NCBI GenBank assembly: GCA_026702745.1
Contig: JAPPBT010000102.1
Span: 102,555-166,554 of the forward strand
Length of the DNA: 64,000 nt
Reading direction: 5' to 3'
Origin: Gemmatimonadota bacterium
GTDB lineage: Bacteria > JAAXHH01
The translations under genes and the position numbers were made by a program. Under the pieces are notes generated by a model, which was not told the DNA's origin, searched no databases, and worked only from the letters and a program-made list of their open reading frames with translations. Positions 27,401 to 37,506 of this stretch are shown here, one piece after another (the stretch's first letter is position 1; the number at the start of each line of letters is the position of its first letter).

Positions 27401-27408
27401 AATAACCG

Positions 27409-27429
27409 CGCGGACCCCTTGAGTCCGCG
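27409..27429 (+). terminator. Small GC hairpin after the lipoprotein gene
   Basis: CGCGGAC (27409-27415) pairs with GTCCGCG (27423-27429) around a 7-base loop, 9 bases after the stop. No clear T run follows, so it is at best a weak terminator or a processing stem. Confidence 0.35.
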
Positions 27430-27453
27430 TTCCGACGAGGCATCCTAAGCGGG

Positions 27454-28491
27454 TTGAGCATACTTGTCATACAAACCGCATTCGTGGGCGACCTCGTTTT
27501 GTCCACCCCGTTGTTCGAAGCGGCCAGGACGCGGCTGGGTGCCGGCCGTGTCGGGGTCGTCGTGCGGCCCGAGACGGCGAACCTGCTTCGGAACAATCCC
27601 CACATCGACGATATCGTCATCTACGACAAGCACGGCGCGCAAAAAGGACCCCTGGAACTGCTCCGCCTCGCCCGCAAGCTGCGCGGCGCGGCCTACGATA
27701 CGGCGTTGATCCCTCACCGATCCTTCAGAAGCGCAATGCTGGGTTTCCTGTCGGGCATATCCGTACGGGTGGGCTTCGATCGAAGCGCGGGCAGGCTGCT
27801 CCTGACCGACCGGGTCGCCTACCGTTCCGGTCATGAAGTCGACCGAAACCTCTCACTGCTGGATTCGTGGGAGGTCGATGCGGAAGGTATTCGCCCGGCC
27901 CTGTACCCGGATGACGCGGACCGGAGGCGGGTGGATGCCCTGATGCGGCAAACCGACGTCGCACCGTCCGAACCACTGTGCGGCATCAGCCCCGGTTCGG
28001 TCTGGGCGACCAAGCGATGGCTTCCCGGCCGATACGCCGCGCTGATCCGCCGGCTCGCCCGAGAATACGGATACCGTTCCGTGCTCTTCGGCAGTTCCGG
28101 GGACCGTCCGCTTTGCGACGAAATCGCCGCCGAGTCCGGTGTCGACCCATTGAACGCGGCCGGCGCGTTGACCCTGTTGCAGTCGGCGGCGCTCGCCGCC
28201 CGTTGCGCCGCCGTGGTGTCAAACGATACGGGGATGGGCCACGTGGCCGCCGCCATGGATACGCCCGTCGTGGCCCTTTTCGGCCCCACGGTACCCGCAT
28301 TTGGCTTCGTCCCTCACGGACCGGGGCACCAGGTCGTCGAGACCCCTCTGGACTGCCGGCCATGCAGTGCTCATGGCGGGAACCGGTGTCCCATCGGAAC
28401 CCACGACTGCATGCGCGGCATCACCGTGGAGCGGGTAATCGAAGCCGTGGCCATACAACTCGGGAAACCCGGACCACCCGTAACAGACTGA
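27454..28491 (+). CDS. Family 9 glycosyltransferase (heptosyltransferase II-like)
   Basis: A 345-residue GT9 enzyme, most like WaaF. It starts at a TTG with the typical MSILVIQTAFVGDLVLSTP. The donor site contains GISPGSVWATKRWLPGRYAAL near residue 170 and SNDTGMGHVAAAMDTPVVAL near 252. A Cys-rich stretch CRPCSAHGGNRCP near 302 is also frequent in this group. It would add heptose to the lipopolysaccharide inner core. Together with the LpxL-type gene it argues for a full lipopolysaccharide. Confidence 0.92.
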   Translation: MSILVIQTAFVGDLVLSTPLFEAARTRLGAGRVGVVVRPETANLLRNNPHIDDIVIYDKHGAQKGPLELLRLARKLRGAAYDTALIPHRSFRSAMLGFLSGISVRVGFDRSAGRLLLTDRVAYRSGHEVDRNLSLLDSWEVDAEGIRPALYPDDADRRRVDALMRQTDVAPSEPLCGISPGSVWATKRWLPGRYAALIRRLAREYGYRSVLFGSSGDRPLCDEIAAESGVDPLNAAGALTLLQSAALAARCAAVVSNDTGMGHVAAAMDTPVVALFGPTVPAFGFVPHGPGHQVVETPLDCRPCSAHGGNRCPIGTHDCMRGITVERVIEAVAIQLGKPGPPVTD

Positions 28492-28503
28492 GCTGGAAAC
28501 AAC

Positions 28504-29535
28504 ATGCGTATTGGCATCATCGGCCTCATCAACCACGACACCATCTTCATGGCCGGCGGCCGCCGGATCCAGGACCTGGGCGGCATATTGTACAACACCA
28601 CCGTAATGGACGACCTCGTGGGCGAAGGCGACGCACTGTATCCCATCAGCCGCATCGGCGCGGATTGTTACGACGCCATGCGCACCATTCTGGACCCGCG
28701 CCCCGCCGTCAGCGACCTCGGCGTCCGTGTCTCACGGTCGGGTACCAGCCGGAACCGGATTCGTTACGACGAGTCCATGGAAAAAGTCGAACAACTTACG
28801 AACCATATCGACCCTATTCCCTTCGAACAAATCGAACCGTTTCTGGACCTCGACGCCCTGCTGGTGAATTTCATCGTGGGCGACGATATCAGCCTGGAAA
28901 CCATGGCGGCCGTGCGGGAAAAGGCCGCCGGGTTGCTGTATCTGGACGTGCACAACCTGTGTCTGGCCATCGACGCGGAGGGCTACAGGCGTAGACGGGC
29001 GCCCGAGAACTGGCACCGATGGATTGAAATGTTCGACGTCGTTCAGATGAACGAAGTGGAGGCCCGTCTGCTGGCCGGCGTGACCGTCGCAGGTGAACAG
29101 GCAGGCGGACCGGTGGAAGCGATGGGCGGATCAAACGGACCAGGCGGATCAGGCGGATCAAACGGATCAGGCGGGCCAGGCAGACCAGGCGGGCTAGGCG
29201 GTCCGCTGGATTCGGAGGATGATTTCATCGCCTTCGGACGGTCCGTGACAGCGCTCGGTCCCTCGGTGTGCGTCATCACCCGGGGGCCACTCGGTCCGGT
29301 CACCGTGTACCGGAAAAACCGGGAATCCGAAGCCTTAGTCATTCCCTCGGAGCCGGCCGGTGACGTGGTCGACACCACCGGCTGCGGCGACGCCTTCGCC
29401 GCCGGTTTCGTCGTCGAATTCACGGCAACGAAAGACCCGGTCGGTGCGACCCGCCTCGCGAATCGAGTCGCAAGCGTGAACTGTACCGTGGCGGGATTGC
29501 CGGAGACCGGCACGTTCTCCGGTCTCCGCGCCTGA
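28504..29535 (+). CDS. PfkB-family carbohydrate kinase with Gly-rich insertion
   Basis: A 343-residue PfkB-like kinase. The ATP/catalytic signature DTTGCGDAFAAGF is at about residues 291-303, with the N-terminal substrate domain degenerate but containing the usual GG at residue 19-20. After the QMNEVEARLL motif (near 182), where other PfkB proteins have a short loop, there is an insertion of about 27 residues. It consists almost wholly of Gly, Ser, Asn and Pro and is encoded by 9-bp units (about 29123-29204). The substrate is not evident. It ends just before three 21-bp repeats. Confidence 0.85.
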   Translation: MRIGIIGLINHDTIFMAGGRRIQDLGGILYNTTVMDDLVGEGDALYPISRIGADCYDAMRTILDPRPAVSDLGVRVSRSGTSRNRIRYDESMEKVEQLTNHIDPIPFEQIEPFLDLDALLVNFIVGDDISLETMAAVREKAAGLLYLDVHNLCLAIDAEGYRRRRAPENWHRWIEMFDVVQMNEVEARLLAGVTVAGEQAGGPVEAMGGSNGPGGSGGSNGSGGPGRPGGLGGPLDSEDDFIAFGRSVTALGPSVCVITRGPLGPVTVYRKNRESEALVIPSEPAGDVVDTTGCGDAFAAGFVVEFTATKDPVGATRLANRVASVNCTVAGLPETGTFSGLRA

Positions 29536-29552
29536 CGGGACATAGTTCCTTT

Positions 29553-29615
29553 GGGAACCGGGGTCTGGCCGGTGGGTACCGGAGTCTGGCCGGTGGGTAC
29601 CGGAGTCTGGCCGGT
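29553..29615 (+). repeat. Three tandem 21-bp units
   Basis: GGGTACCGGAGTCTGGCCGGT occurs twice exactly (29574-29594, 29595-29615) and once with two changes (29553-29573), filling the space between the convergent pfkB-like and GWxTD copy 3 genes. Confidence 0.92.
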
Positions 29616-29621
29616 GGGCGA

Positions 29622-32191
29622 TTAATCGTCCGTGACAAGGAAGCGGGCTGATTCGGACACGCTATGGCCTGCATGGCGGTCCACGAACGTCACCGAGAGG
29701 ACATATACGCCTGGTGTCAGGTTGGTGGTATCCATTGCCGTGAATTCGGCCTCCTCCCTGGACGAACCTTCGCCTTCGAAAGTCAGCAGGACTGTCTGCA
29801 TGTCCTCCAGCTGACGGGCTGGCCGAAAGGGCAGGGAGGGCGTGCCCTCGGGTACGATCTCGTATTGCGTCTCGTAGGAAGTCCTGCCCGATTCGTCGTC
29901 GATACTCAGGTTGTATACCTCGTAGTACACGTAGACGAGTTGGCCGCGTCTGTAGACGCGCAGAGGATGAGGCACGATATTCAGACCGTTGCGCACGAAG
30001 GGACCGGTCCGGTCGGTCCGGGTGATCCCGGTGGACAGCTTCAGATCGCTGATCATCAGTGCGCCACCCCGGTAATCGCGGACAATCACCTCTTTACTGT
30101 AGACGCCGACCCGCTGGGAGACTTCGTCCCGCATGTCCACCCACGCCGTGAACGCACCCTGGGGCGCCCTTAAATCGACGGCTAGCGTGTAGGTGGAAAC
30201 CCTGGCCTGGTCCGGACTCAGCCTTCGCGTGGGCCGTTCTATGGGACCGAAGCGGAACCGCTGGTTGAAAACCGGACCGGATTCGGCGTTGCGCAACGTT
30301 GCCTGGTTATTGAGATAGGTCACCGGACCTCTTCCATCACCCGTGTCCCCGAACTGCCAGACCGGGATGCTGTAGGACAGTTCGACTTCCGTCCGTATCC
30401 CGTCTCCACGAAAGGTGACGACATCGAAGGCGTAGTCCAGCGGTTCGCCGGCAAAATCGTGTTCGTATACCTCGGGAGTCTGTTCAACCAAAAGGTCGGC
30501 GACCTTCCTCGGGTGGAGCGTTGCCTCTCTGCGCATCTCCCCCAAGGCCTTAGTGGCCAAGGAACCCGCGTCGATCTGCAGCTTCCGCTCGGGATAGTCG
30601 AACCGGCCTCCTCCCGTCGGATCGACGAAGAACAGTTCCATATTGTGCGCAACATATACCCAGCTCTCCGCCCTGTACGTGGATCCCATGCTTCTTCGCT
30701 GAATCACGGCGGTTTCGTAGTTGACCTGCTCGGGTGCTTTAAGCGGCGCGCCATTTGAGTTCATGTTTTCATTGGGGTACAGGTTGTTCGCCGTCATCAG
30801 AGACTCTGTACCAAATCCCACGCGTTGCGCCACATCCTGATCCAGTAATACGTCCACCTGACCCGGGTCGACTCTCAACCGACAGCCGAACTGCCAGTTC
30901 CGTTCGCGTATCCCGTCCACTTCCGGTTTACCCGTTGGCGGATACAGGTTTCTGGGGTCCTCGTATGCGCGGAACAGGAACCGCTGACGGTCGTCGGGTT
31001 CGCCGAACCGGACGTAGATCTCTCCTCTACGGTCGTATGGGAACTGCGTGTTTGAGAAGTGTATCCGCGCGTACATGACCCGCTTGTAATGTTCTACCAG
31101 GCGTTCGTTCTCTATGGTGGCGGGATTCGAGTCCCGTGCGTTCCAGAATTCCGTCCAGCGGTCTTCCCGCTCCTCGCCCTCCGCTCGACGCCATGCTTCC
31201 AGCTCATCTGCAGTGGCCACGTGGACCAGGTCTCTGTACACCACCTGCTCATCGGGTTCCAGCGACTTGATGTACGTCTCTAGCGATCGCTGCAGCAGGT
31301 CGTATTGTTTTTTCGTACTCATGGAAAGCGATTCGAACTGAGTTAAAAGCGTCTGGATCAGGTCGGACGATATGCCTCCATCTCTCCGGCAAGCTTCCTG
31401 AGCTGCTCAGCGCCGCGTTCGTAGTATTCGAAACGGTGGCAGACGCCCGCGAATCGCTGCAGGGCTTCGGGATGTTCCGGGTTGACCTGGTATTGCGTAA
31501 GATACGCATCAAGCGCCTTGACATAGTCGTCGTACCGGTCCCTTACCTGCTTTCCCTGGTCCGAAAACTTCAATTCCTCGTAGCAGCGCCCGAGCTGAAA
31601 ATGGGCATCCGGATGCAGGGGATCCAATTCGACGGCCCGCTGGAAAAAGTCGCGACCGTCCTGGTGGCTGCCGATGAGCCAGCTTTCTTCACCCTGGTCC
31701 ATGTACGTCATCCCCAGGGCGTACTGGTACTCCGCGTTTCCCGGATCCAGCTTTATGGCCTCGCGCATCGCCTTCCGTGCGTCGAGTCTACGATTGGGCA
31801 CGCGCATGATTGCGCGTCCCAGGCCCATGTGTCCAGGCGCCCAGAACCGGTCTCTGCGCACCACCTGCTTGAATGCCTCGAGCGCTCCGTCGTTCCGGTT
31901 CAGGGCGTAGAGGGTCATGCCGAGCCAGTACTGGGCACGGGCCGATTTCCCATCCTGCTTTACCGCTTGAACCAGTAAAGGAAGGGCTTCAGTGAACCGG
32001 TCCAGCGCGTAAAGCCGTTTGCCCTCTTCCAGCAAAGGCAGGTTTTGAGGCATTGCGTTTGAAGGTTTTGCGTACAGCGTCATTGCGTCCGGAGATATCG
32101 GTCTGACCTGCGGCGCAAAAGAAGTAACCGCCACGGACAGCACACCGGCCAGGATCAGTCGTGTACCTGTAAAGTGGATGGCTTTTGACAT
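29622..32191 (-). pseudogene. Secreted TPR/GWxTD-like protein (copy 3), one-base frameshift
   Basis: Two adjacent minus-strand ORFs (to 31358 and from about 31322) are the halves of one protein. The first has a signal peptide and TPR repeats and stops at TGA 31360-31358 after GEMEAYRPT. The second continues in another frame with LIQTLLTQFESLSMSTKKQY and the domain FWNARDSNPATIENERLVEH. Adding one C to the CC at 31362-31361 joins them. The joint then aligns without gap to copies 1 and 2 and gives about 856 residues, like the others. In this copy the signature reads FPYDRRGEIYVRFGEPDD. It follows the TonB-like gene by 14 bases. Real mutation and base-calling error cannot be told apart here. Confidence 0.82.
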
Positions 32192-32205
32192 AAAGATCTC
32201 CATAT

Positions 32206-34422
32206 CTACTTGCCTACCCGGTAACCATAACCTACGACGATCCAGGCCTTGACCGCCTTGCCTCTCAGTGTGGCTGGATGATACCAGGATGTGTATATCT
32301 TCGCGAGCAGTAATGCATCGATTTCGTCGTAGCCCGTCGATTCGACGATCTTCGCTTCACTGACTTCGCCCACCTCGCTGATCAGCAGCTCGAACCTCAC
32401 AAGACTGTCACTGATATGCCGGAGGTTACCGGGTATTTCACTTCGGGAAATGCTGATGTCCACGCGCCGGGGTACAGGCGGCGTATCGAAGCGCAGAAAA
32501 CCGGAGGAAGCACCGCTCACGTCGCCTTCAGCGCCGCCCCCTGAGCCGACCGCTCCAATTAACTCGGCCATCGCGCCGCCGCGGGAGCCGTCGTTGCCGG
32601 ATCCTTCACCTTCGCTGGAACCGGCGAAGCCCGTGGACCCGTCCCCGCTGTCGCCTGAGCCCTTTGAGCCGTCGCCACTGGAACCGTCGCCACTTGAGCC
32701 TGCGCCGCCCGAACCTGCACCACTGCCTCGATTGGAACCGCTGTTTCTGCCCGAGTCAGCGCCGTCTACCGCCCCAAGGCGTCTGGAATCTCCTTCTCCG
32801 CCTGACTCGGCTATTCCTTCCGTGTCGCCCCCCCTGGAACTGCCGCCGGATACGCCTTTGCCCGTCGACTCACCCATACCTCCTCCGGCCAGCGTACCAT
32901 CGTTTCCCAGGGGCACCGGCGTCGCGATCGCGTGGGTACCGGTCAACCCGGTGGCTGCTACCGGTGAGGGGAGGGCAAACGTGGTAACTGGTTGGGTACC
33001 GGACAGGCCGGCAGTTTCCACCGGGGTGGGCAGTTCGAAGGTCCTCACCACGTGCGTACCTGAGATCTCGGAAGCTTCCACCGGTGAGGGAAGATCGAAC
33101 GTAGTGATCGCGTGGACCTCCGATATCACGCTGGCCTCCACTGGTGAGGGCAAGTTGAAGGTCGTGACCTCGTGGGCCTCGGAAACATCGCCGACCTCCA
33201 TCGGCGACGGGAGGTTGAAGGTAGTGATCTCGTGGGCTTCCGACAACGCAACCTCCTCGAAGGGCGTGGGAAGGTTGAAGGTCGTGACCTCGTGAGCCTC
33301 GGAGATCTCACTGACCTCGACCGGAGTAGGCAGATTGAAGGTTGTGACTTCGTGAACTTCCAATATCGCAACATCTTCGATCGGCGTCGGAAGGGTGAAA
33401 GAAGTGACCTCGTGGGGTTCTGATATCGCCAGGTCCTCAATGGGAACGGGAAGGTTGAACGTCGTAATTTCGTGCGCTTCCGAAACTGCCAGTTCTTCGA
33501 TAGGAACGGGCAGTTCGAACGTCGTGACCTCGTGGACCTCCGATATGGCCAGATCATCAACAGGCACGGGGACATCGAACGTCGTGGCCTCGTGGGCCTC
33601 CGACAAGGCCAAGTCCTCCACCGGAGGAGGGACTTCGAAAGAGGTGATCTCGTGGGGTTCCGAAATCGCGATCTCTTCGAAGGGTTCAGGCATTTCGAAT
33701 GTCGGGGTTTCTTCCGCCTCCGCGATCGCGCTCTCCTAGACGGGCGGCGGCAACTCGATGGGCGTGATCTCTTCCATCTCCGACAACTCGTCTATCTCTG
33801 ACGGCGGGGGCGCTTCGGCTGGCAGGGGCACCTCGGTCGGCGGGGGAATTTCCGCTGAAACGAACGCTTCCGGTTCCAACCTTTCGCGGTCCACCGCAAG
33901 CGAAGGTGCCTCGACGGGGATGACCTCTTCCATCTCCGTCATCTCGCTCTCCAGCACCGGCGGCGGCGTTTCTACGGCCAGGGGTGCCGGACCGTCCTCG
34001 CTTATGGCTTCATCGCTGGATTCTACCGTGCCTTCGGTGCCTTCCGTCCCACCGCCTTCCGTCCCGGCGCCTTCTTCCCCGGCCGCCCCCAGGATCTCTT
34101 CTTGCGGATCACTGGCCGCCTCGTCCGGTTCCTCGCTATCGACTTCCACCTCGTCCGTAACGAGGGTGTCCTCGATGAGTACTTCGACCAGGAAAGGAGG
34201 ATAGGGCGTCAGCTCTATCAGTTCTTCGACCGTAGGTTCCAGGAACCTGTACCAGTAAACCGTCCCACTGACGATCAGATGAACCATGGCCGCCAAGACG
34301 AATCCGACACCGAGGAAACGCCGCGACAGGCGTTTCAACCGGTGAGGAATCAGGTCTTCGAATTCAAGCTTTGCCAGCGCTTGCAGAAGTCGCCGGGCTA
34401 TATGCCGAGAAAAACGGTTCAT
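32206..34422 (-). pseudogene. TonB-like protein with 20-residue repeats, in-frame TAG
   Basis: A 738-codon minus-strand frame interrupted by a single TAG at 33738-33736. Before it: one N-terminal helix (about residues 38-58) after a basic start, then a Pro/Glu-rich periplasmic spacer. After it, in the same frame, 13 near-perfect 20-residue repeats (EVTTFNLPTPVEVSEISEAH type), a Gly/Ser-rich linker and a TonB C-terminal-like domain (VRFELLISEVGEVSEAKIVE near the end). The 20-residue period runs through the stop, and the stop sits where every other repeat has Glu or Asp, so GAG to TAG is the simplest origin. Either a recent nonsense mutation, a readthrough site, or an error. It heads the operon with GWxTD copy 3. 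Confidence 0.82.
32932..33771 (-). repeat. Fourteen 60-bp coding repeats in the TonB-like gene
   Basis: Thirteen 60-bp units (33711 down to 32932) plus the unit with the TAG (33771-33712) encode a 20-residue motif with consensus E-V-T-T-F-N-L-P-x-P-V-E-x-x-x-I-S-E-A-H. The last units drift to SGTH/SGTQ. The Pro pairs every 20 residues suggest an extended, periplasm-spanning structure. Confidence 0.93.
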
Positions 34423-34692
34423 TGCGGCTTTACTGATTATGAAACCATTTTAAATCGCAACTATCTACATCAAAAAAAGAAGCGGTGAATTATGCTGGTG
34501 TCAAGGTCGGGTTGAGCCTGACCTGCATCACGACGATCTTTGTATTATGGTGTACTGGTTGTATTTTCAGTCATACCGGCATCGTCTGCTTCAGTCGTCC
34601 CGTGCTAATCCGATGCGTGTGTTGTTTCCGGGATTTGCATGTTGGGCATTTACGCAGATCACTACTTCAACCCAATCCGAAAGGGGGATTTC

Positions 34693-35451
34693 ATGACCGA
34701 GCGGGACGAAAACGTAGTCGTTCTCTTTCGAGGGGGTCGTCTGCCGGAATGGTACCAGCTGGACGAAGCCCGGCGGACTGACTACGAGCGCCGGCACGTC
34801 GACCTGATGCTGTCGGTTGCCGACCGTCACGGCCTGATCGGCATCCACGGATACCGGCTGCTGGGGCCCCGTGTGAGCTGGGAGCGGTTCTGGACCATCG
34901 AGTTTCCGGATCTCGCTGGCGCGGAGGTCTGGATGTCGGCCGAGGCGGAACCGCCATACGGACGCTACGGTTACTACAACTATACCCTTGCCCGCCGCTG
35001 GCAACCGGAGTGCCTTAACTGGCTGCCGCGCAAGGCCGAACCGCCGGTGACCCCCGGCACCGATCCGCACATCATTCCGGCCCTTTCGGCCGATCATTCG
35101 TCGATCGTCCTGCTGGCTTTCGGCGGCCGGTACCGGGGCGCGGAATCCGACGAGATCGGGGATCAGCGAGTTTCCGATGAGCACGACGAAGAGAGGTGGC
35201 GGCGTATGCGGAAGGTGAGCCGGGACCACGGCCTCATCCACGGCGAGGTCTTCCGGCTGTTGGGCACCAGCGACCACGGAGATTACGCCTGGATCCTGGA
35301 GTTCCCTGGACTGGCCGGCATCGAGGCCTGGATCGACGCGGAGACGGCGCCTCCGCTTGCGGCCGGTCAGCGTCACGATTTCCACGTAGCCAGGCGCTGG
35401 GCACCCGAATACTTCGCCACCTGGGCGGCGGGAAGGGGTGGGGATGGTTGA
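34693..35451 (+). CDS. Tandem-domain protein of unknown function
   Basis: A 252-residue protein made of two copies of one domain of about 105 residues. Each copy has a hydrophobic strand (NVVVLFRGG; SIVLLAFGG), an acidic helix, HGLI-GxxxxRLLG (HGLIGIHGYRLLG; HGLIHGEVFRLLG), a WxxEFPxLAGxExW block and an ARRWxPE ending. The pattern resembles alpha+beta barrel or darcynin-like folds, but I do not assign it. The ATG at 34693 is chosen for the AAAGGGGG box 6 bases upstream; an ATG 54 bases earlier is in frame. Confidence 0.7.
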   Translation: MTERDENVVVLFRGGRLPEWYQLDEARRTDYERRHVDLMLSVADRHGLIGIHGYRLLGPRVSWERFWTIEFPDLAGAEVWMSAEAEPPYGRYGYYNYTLARRWQPECLNWLPRKAEPPVTPGTDPHIIPALSADHSSIVLLAFGGRYRGAESDEIGDQRVSDEHDEERWRRMRKVSRDHGLIHGEVFRLLGTSDHGDYAWILEFPGLAGIEAWIDAETAPPLAAGQRHDFHVARRWAPEYFATWAAGRGGDG

Positions 35452-35454
35452 ATT

Positions 35455-36168
35455 CTACGGCTGATGCCTTACGAATACCATCGCATTTAGCAAGTCATCT
35501 ACCATGTCCTTAGGGTGACGTATCTTCATCATATATTCAATCGCAAACTCATCTACTTCCGGATATCCCGATGATTCGACAACCCATGCTGTATCAGTCA
35601 ACGATTCTACCACATGAAACACCGCCCGAACATCTCCTTCGTGCTTGAGGTCACAGTCTGGCGGAATCGTAACCAGAAAAGAAAAGGTGCCCAATTCCGC
35701 TGTATCGAATTCGGTGGATGACTCTTTCTGTCCGTCACTGTCATCAGGAACTTTTACGGTAAAATGCATCATTAACGGTGGATCTCCCCAGCCTATCTTC
35801 GGTGTCTGAGGTCTCTTCAGTACTTGATTCAACGCGAACTCGTCCACCTCCGGGAATCCTGACGACGCAATCACCCAGGCCGTATCGATTACGGCATTGA
35901 CGGTCCGTACTTCCAACCAAACTGTTCCTTCGTTCTCTATTCCGCTTTCAGGTGGTACGGTAGCGGATCTCCCAACTATACCGCCGGCATCGAATTTACC
36001 ACTCATAATCTCTTCTTTTAACAGATTTACAAACTCATCATGAGTAAGGTATGGACCACCCGCCATTTCAGTAGTTTCGGGAGCGGCATCTTCAGGCGCG
36101 TTGTCGGTTCCGCCGCAGGCGAACGCCGACAATGCCAGAAAAGTCAGTACGGTAGTAGCGCGTGTCAT
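35455..36168 (-). CDS. Lipoprotein with two TonB-C-like domains
   Basis: A 237-residue protein with a lipobox-type signal (LSAFAC, Cys18). Two repeats of a TonB C-terminal-like motif follow: DTAWVIASSGFPEVDEFAL near residue 95 and DTAWVVESSGYPEVDEFAI near 195. They match the A-x-I-V-x-S-S-G-x-x-x-x-D form seen in TonB-like energy transducers and in the adjacent TonB-like gene (KIVESTGYDEIDALLL). It lacks a transmembrane anchor other than the lipid and so cannot be a normal TonB. It could be a soluble or outer-leaflet relative. Confidence 0.7.
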   Translation of the reverse strand: MTRATTVLTFLALSAFACGGTDNAPEDAAPETTEMAGGPYLTHDEFVNLLKEEIMSGKFDAGGIVGRSATVPPESGIENEGTVWLEVRTVNAVIDTAWVIASSGFPEVDEFALNQVLKRPQTPKIGWGDPPLMMHFTVKVPDDSDGQKESSTEFDTAELGTFSFLVTIPPDCDLKHEGDVRAVFHVVESLTDTAWVVESSGYPEVDEFAIEYMMKIRHPKDMVDDLLNAMVFVRHQP

Positions 36169-36428
36169 GGCATGCCTCCAATATAACCACGTACTAGATG
36201 CCTGAGGACCAGGTTTCGAAAAATGGAAGATCGAATCGAGACCGGGTACTCATGTCTGTTTTATATGAAAATGTTCGGGGAGTCTTAACCAACGGTACCG
36301 GTTGCTGCATACGTTGTCAAACGATTAACCGGCCGCATTATTCCCTTGGACACGGCGTCCGGATTCGTCATTTTACTTCGTCGAGCACCCCCTTGACCCG
36401 ATCGGCTGTTTTTACTGTCCAGGCCAAC

Positions 36429-36725
36429 ATGTCTTCAACTTCCGACTCGAGCGTAAGGCAGCGGCTGCTGTACCTCCATGCGCGGACGCCCAGCGTTTTC
36501 TCCGAGATCCTGGGGTGTACCCCCATTGAACCCGTCAAGGACTACCGGGCGGAGATCACGGCGGACGTCCCCGACTGGCCCTACAACACCGTGCACGACG
36601 CGCTCGTCGACGGGTGGCATATCGTGCAGTTTCCCCATCTCCAGGCGCCTATCGACGACCGGGACCTGGACGTCGTGGGATACGAGTTCATCTTGCAGAA
36701 ACTGGAGGAGGTCCGGGATGGATAA
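36429..36725 (+). CDS. Small protein coupled to a PhyH dioxygenase
   Basis: A 98-residue protein that I do not recognise. The ATG at 36429 is the first with a plausible core; the frame is open upstream but reads as non-coding. It contains VFSEILGCTPIEPVKDYRAE, ALVDGWHIVQFPHLQAP and a C-terminal helix (LDVVGYEFILQKLEEV). Its stop overlaps the dioxygenase start by 8 bases, so the two are translationally coupled, suggesting a subunit or accessory role. Confidence 0.55.
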   Translation: MSSTSDSSVRQRLLYLHARTPSVFSEILGCTPIEPVKDYRAEITADVPDWPYNTVHDALVDGWHIVQFPHLQAPIDDRDLDVVGYEFILQKLEEVRDG

Positions 36726-37506
36726 GTCCCATCTGCTCACGGATATGGAGATGGTCGGCTTTCTCGTGAACGGCTATCACCTGCTCGAACTCGATCTTCC
36801 CGAGGGACTCAACGAGCGCATCGCCGGCCGGCTGGACGAACTGGACCACAATCCCGGCGACGCCATCGCGGAGGAGGTGCCCGAGCTCTGGCAGGCGGTC
36901 GAGCATCCCGCGGTGAAAGGCGCCCTCGTCAGCCTGCTCGGCGAGGACTACGAGGTGCAGGGCCATCGCCACTGGCACTGCAAGCAGCCGCACACCGGCC
37001 ACATGTCCTGGCACCAGGACAGCACCAATAGCCGGGACAACCGGATCGACCGGCTCCTCGGGCTGTTCTATCCTACCGACATCACTTCGGAGATGGGACC
37101 CACGATCATCGTCCCGGGCACGCAGTTCCGAAACGCGCCTACGGACCGCATGGCCACCTATACCAACATCCACGGGCAGGTGCCGATGGTCGTCAGGGCC
37201 GGGACCTTCGCCCTGACCCACTATGACCTCTGGCACGGCACCGCGGCCAATCGGACATCCATCAAACGCCACATGATCAAGTTCCTGTTCAGGCGGGTGC
37301 GGGACAACCGTGCGCCGACCTGGAACCACGATCCCGATGCCATGAACGTGCCCACCGCCTGGGGCGGGAAACGGGACGATCCCAAGAACGTTCTGTCTTT
37401 CGGCAACCCCATCGGCGTCGGACAAAGCGATCACTACAAGGAGCGCCAGATACGTTGGAAATGCTGGAACAACCTGCTGGGAGTTGCCGATGCGACTGAC
37501 CGTTAG
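36718..37506 (+). CDS. Phytanoyl-CoA dioxygenase (PhyH) family protein
   Basis: A 262-residue Fe(II)/2-oxoglutarate oxygenase. The facial triad is visible as H-x-D in MSWHQDSTNS near residue 101 and the distal His in HYDLWHGTAANRTS near 170, followed by the 2-oxoglutarate-binding Arg/Lys region (SIKRHMIKFLFRR). Substrates in this family range from acyl-CoAs to amino acids and small natural products. The GAGGTCCGGG before the ATG and overlaps on both sides tie it to its neighbours. The gene set suggests oxidation of a sugar- or amine-containing compound. Confidence 0.9.
   Translation: MDKSHLLTDMEMVGFLVNGYHLLELDLPEGLNERIAGRLDELDHNPGDAIAEEVPELWQAVEHPAVKGALVSLLGEDYEVQGHRHWHCKQPHTGHMSWHQDSTNSRDNRIDRLLGLFYPTDITSEMGPTIIVPGTQFRNAPTDRMATYTNIHGQVPMVVRAGTFALTHYDLWHGTAANRTSIKRHMIKFLFRRVRDNRAPTWNHDPDAMNVPTAWGGKRDDPKNVLSFGNPIGVGQSDHYKERQIRWKCWNNLLGVADATDR

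Noticed and set aside
30459..31341. Small ORFs on the plus strand across GWxTD copy 3
   Set aside because: Shadow frames of the GWxTD coding sequence with no independent support.
32932..33771. Regular 60-bp repeats that could suggest a CRISPR-like array
   Set aside because: The units abut without spacers and encode an in-frame 20-residue protein repeat.
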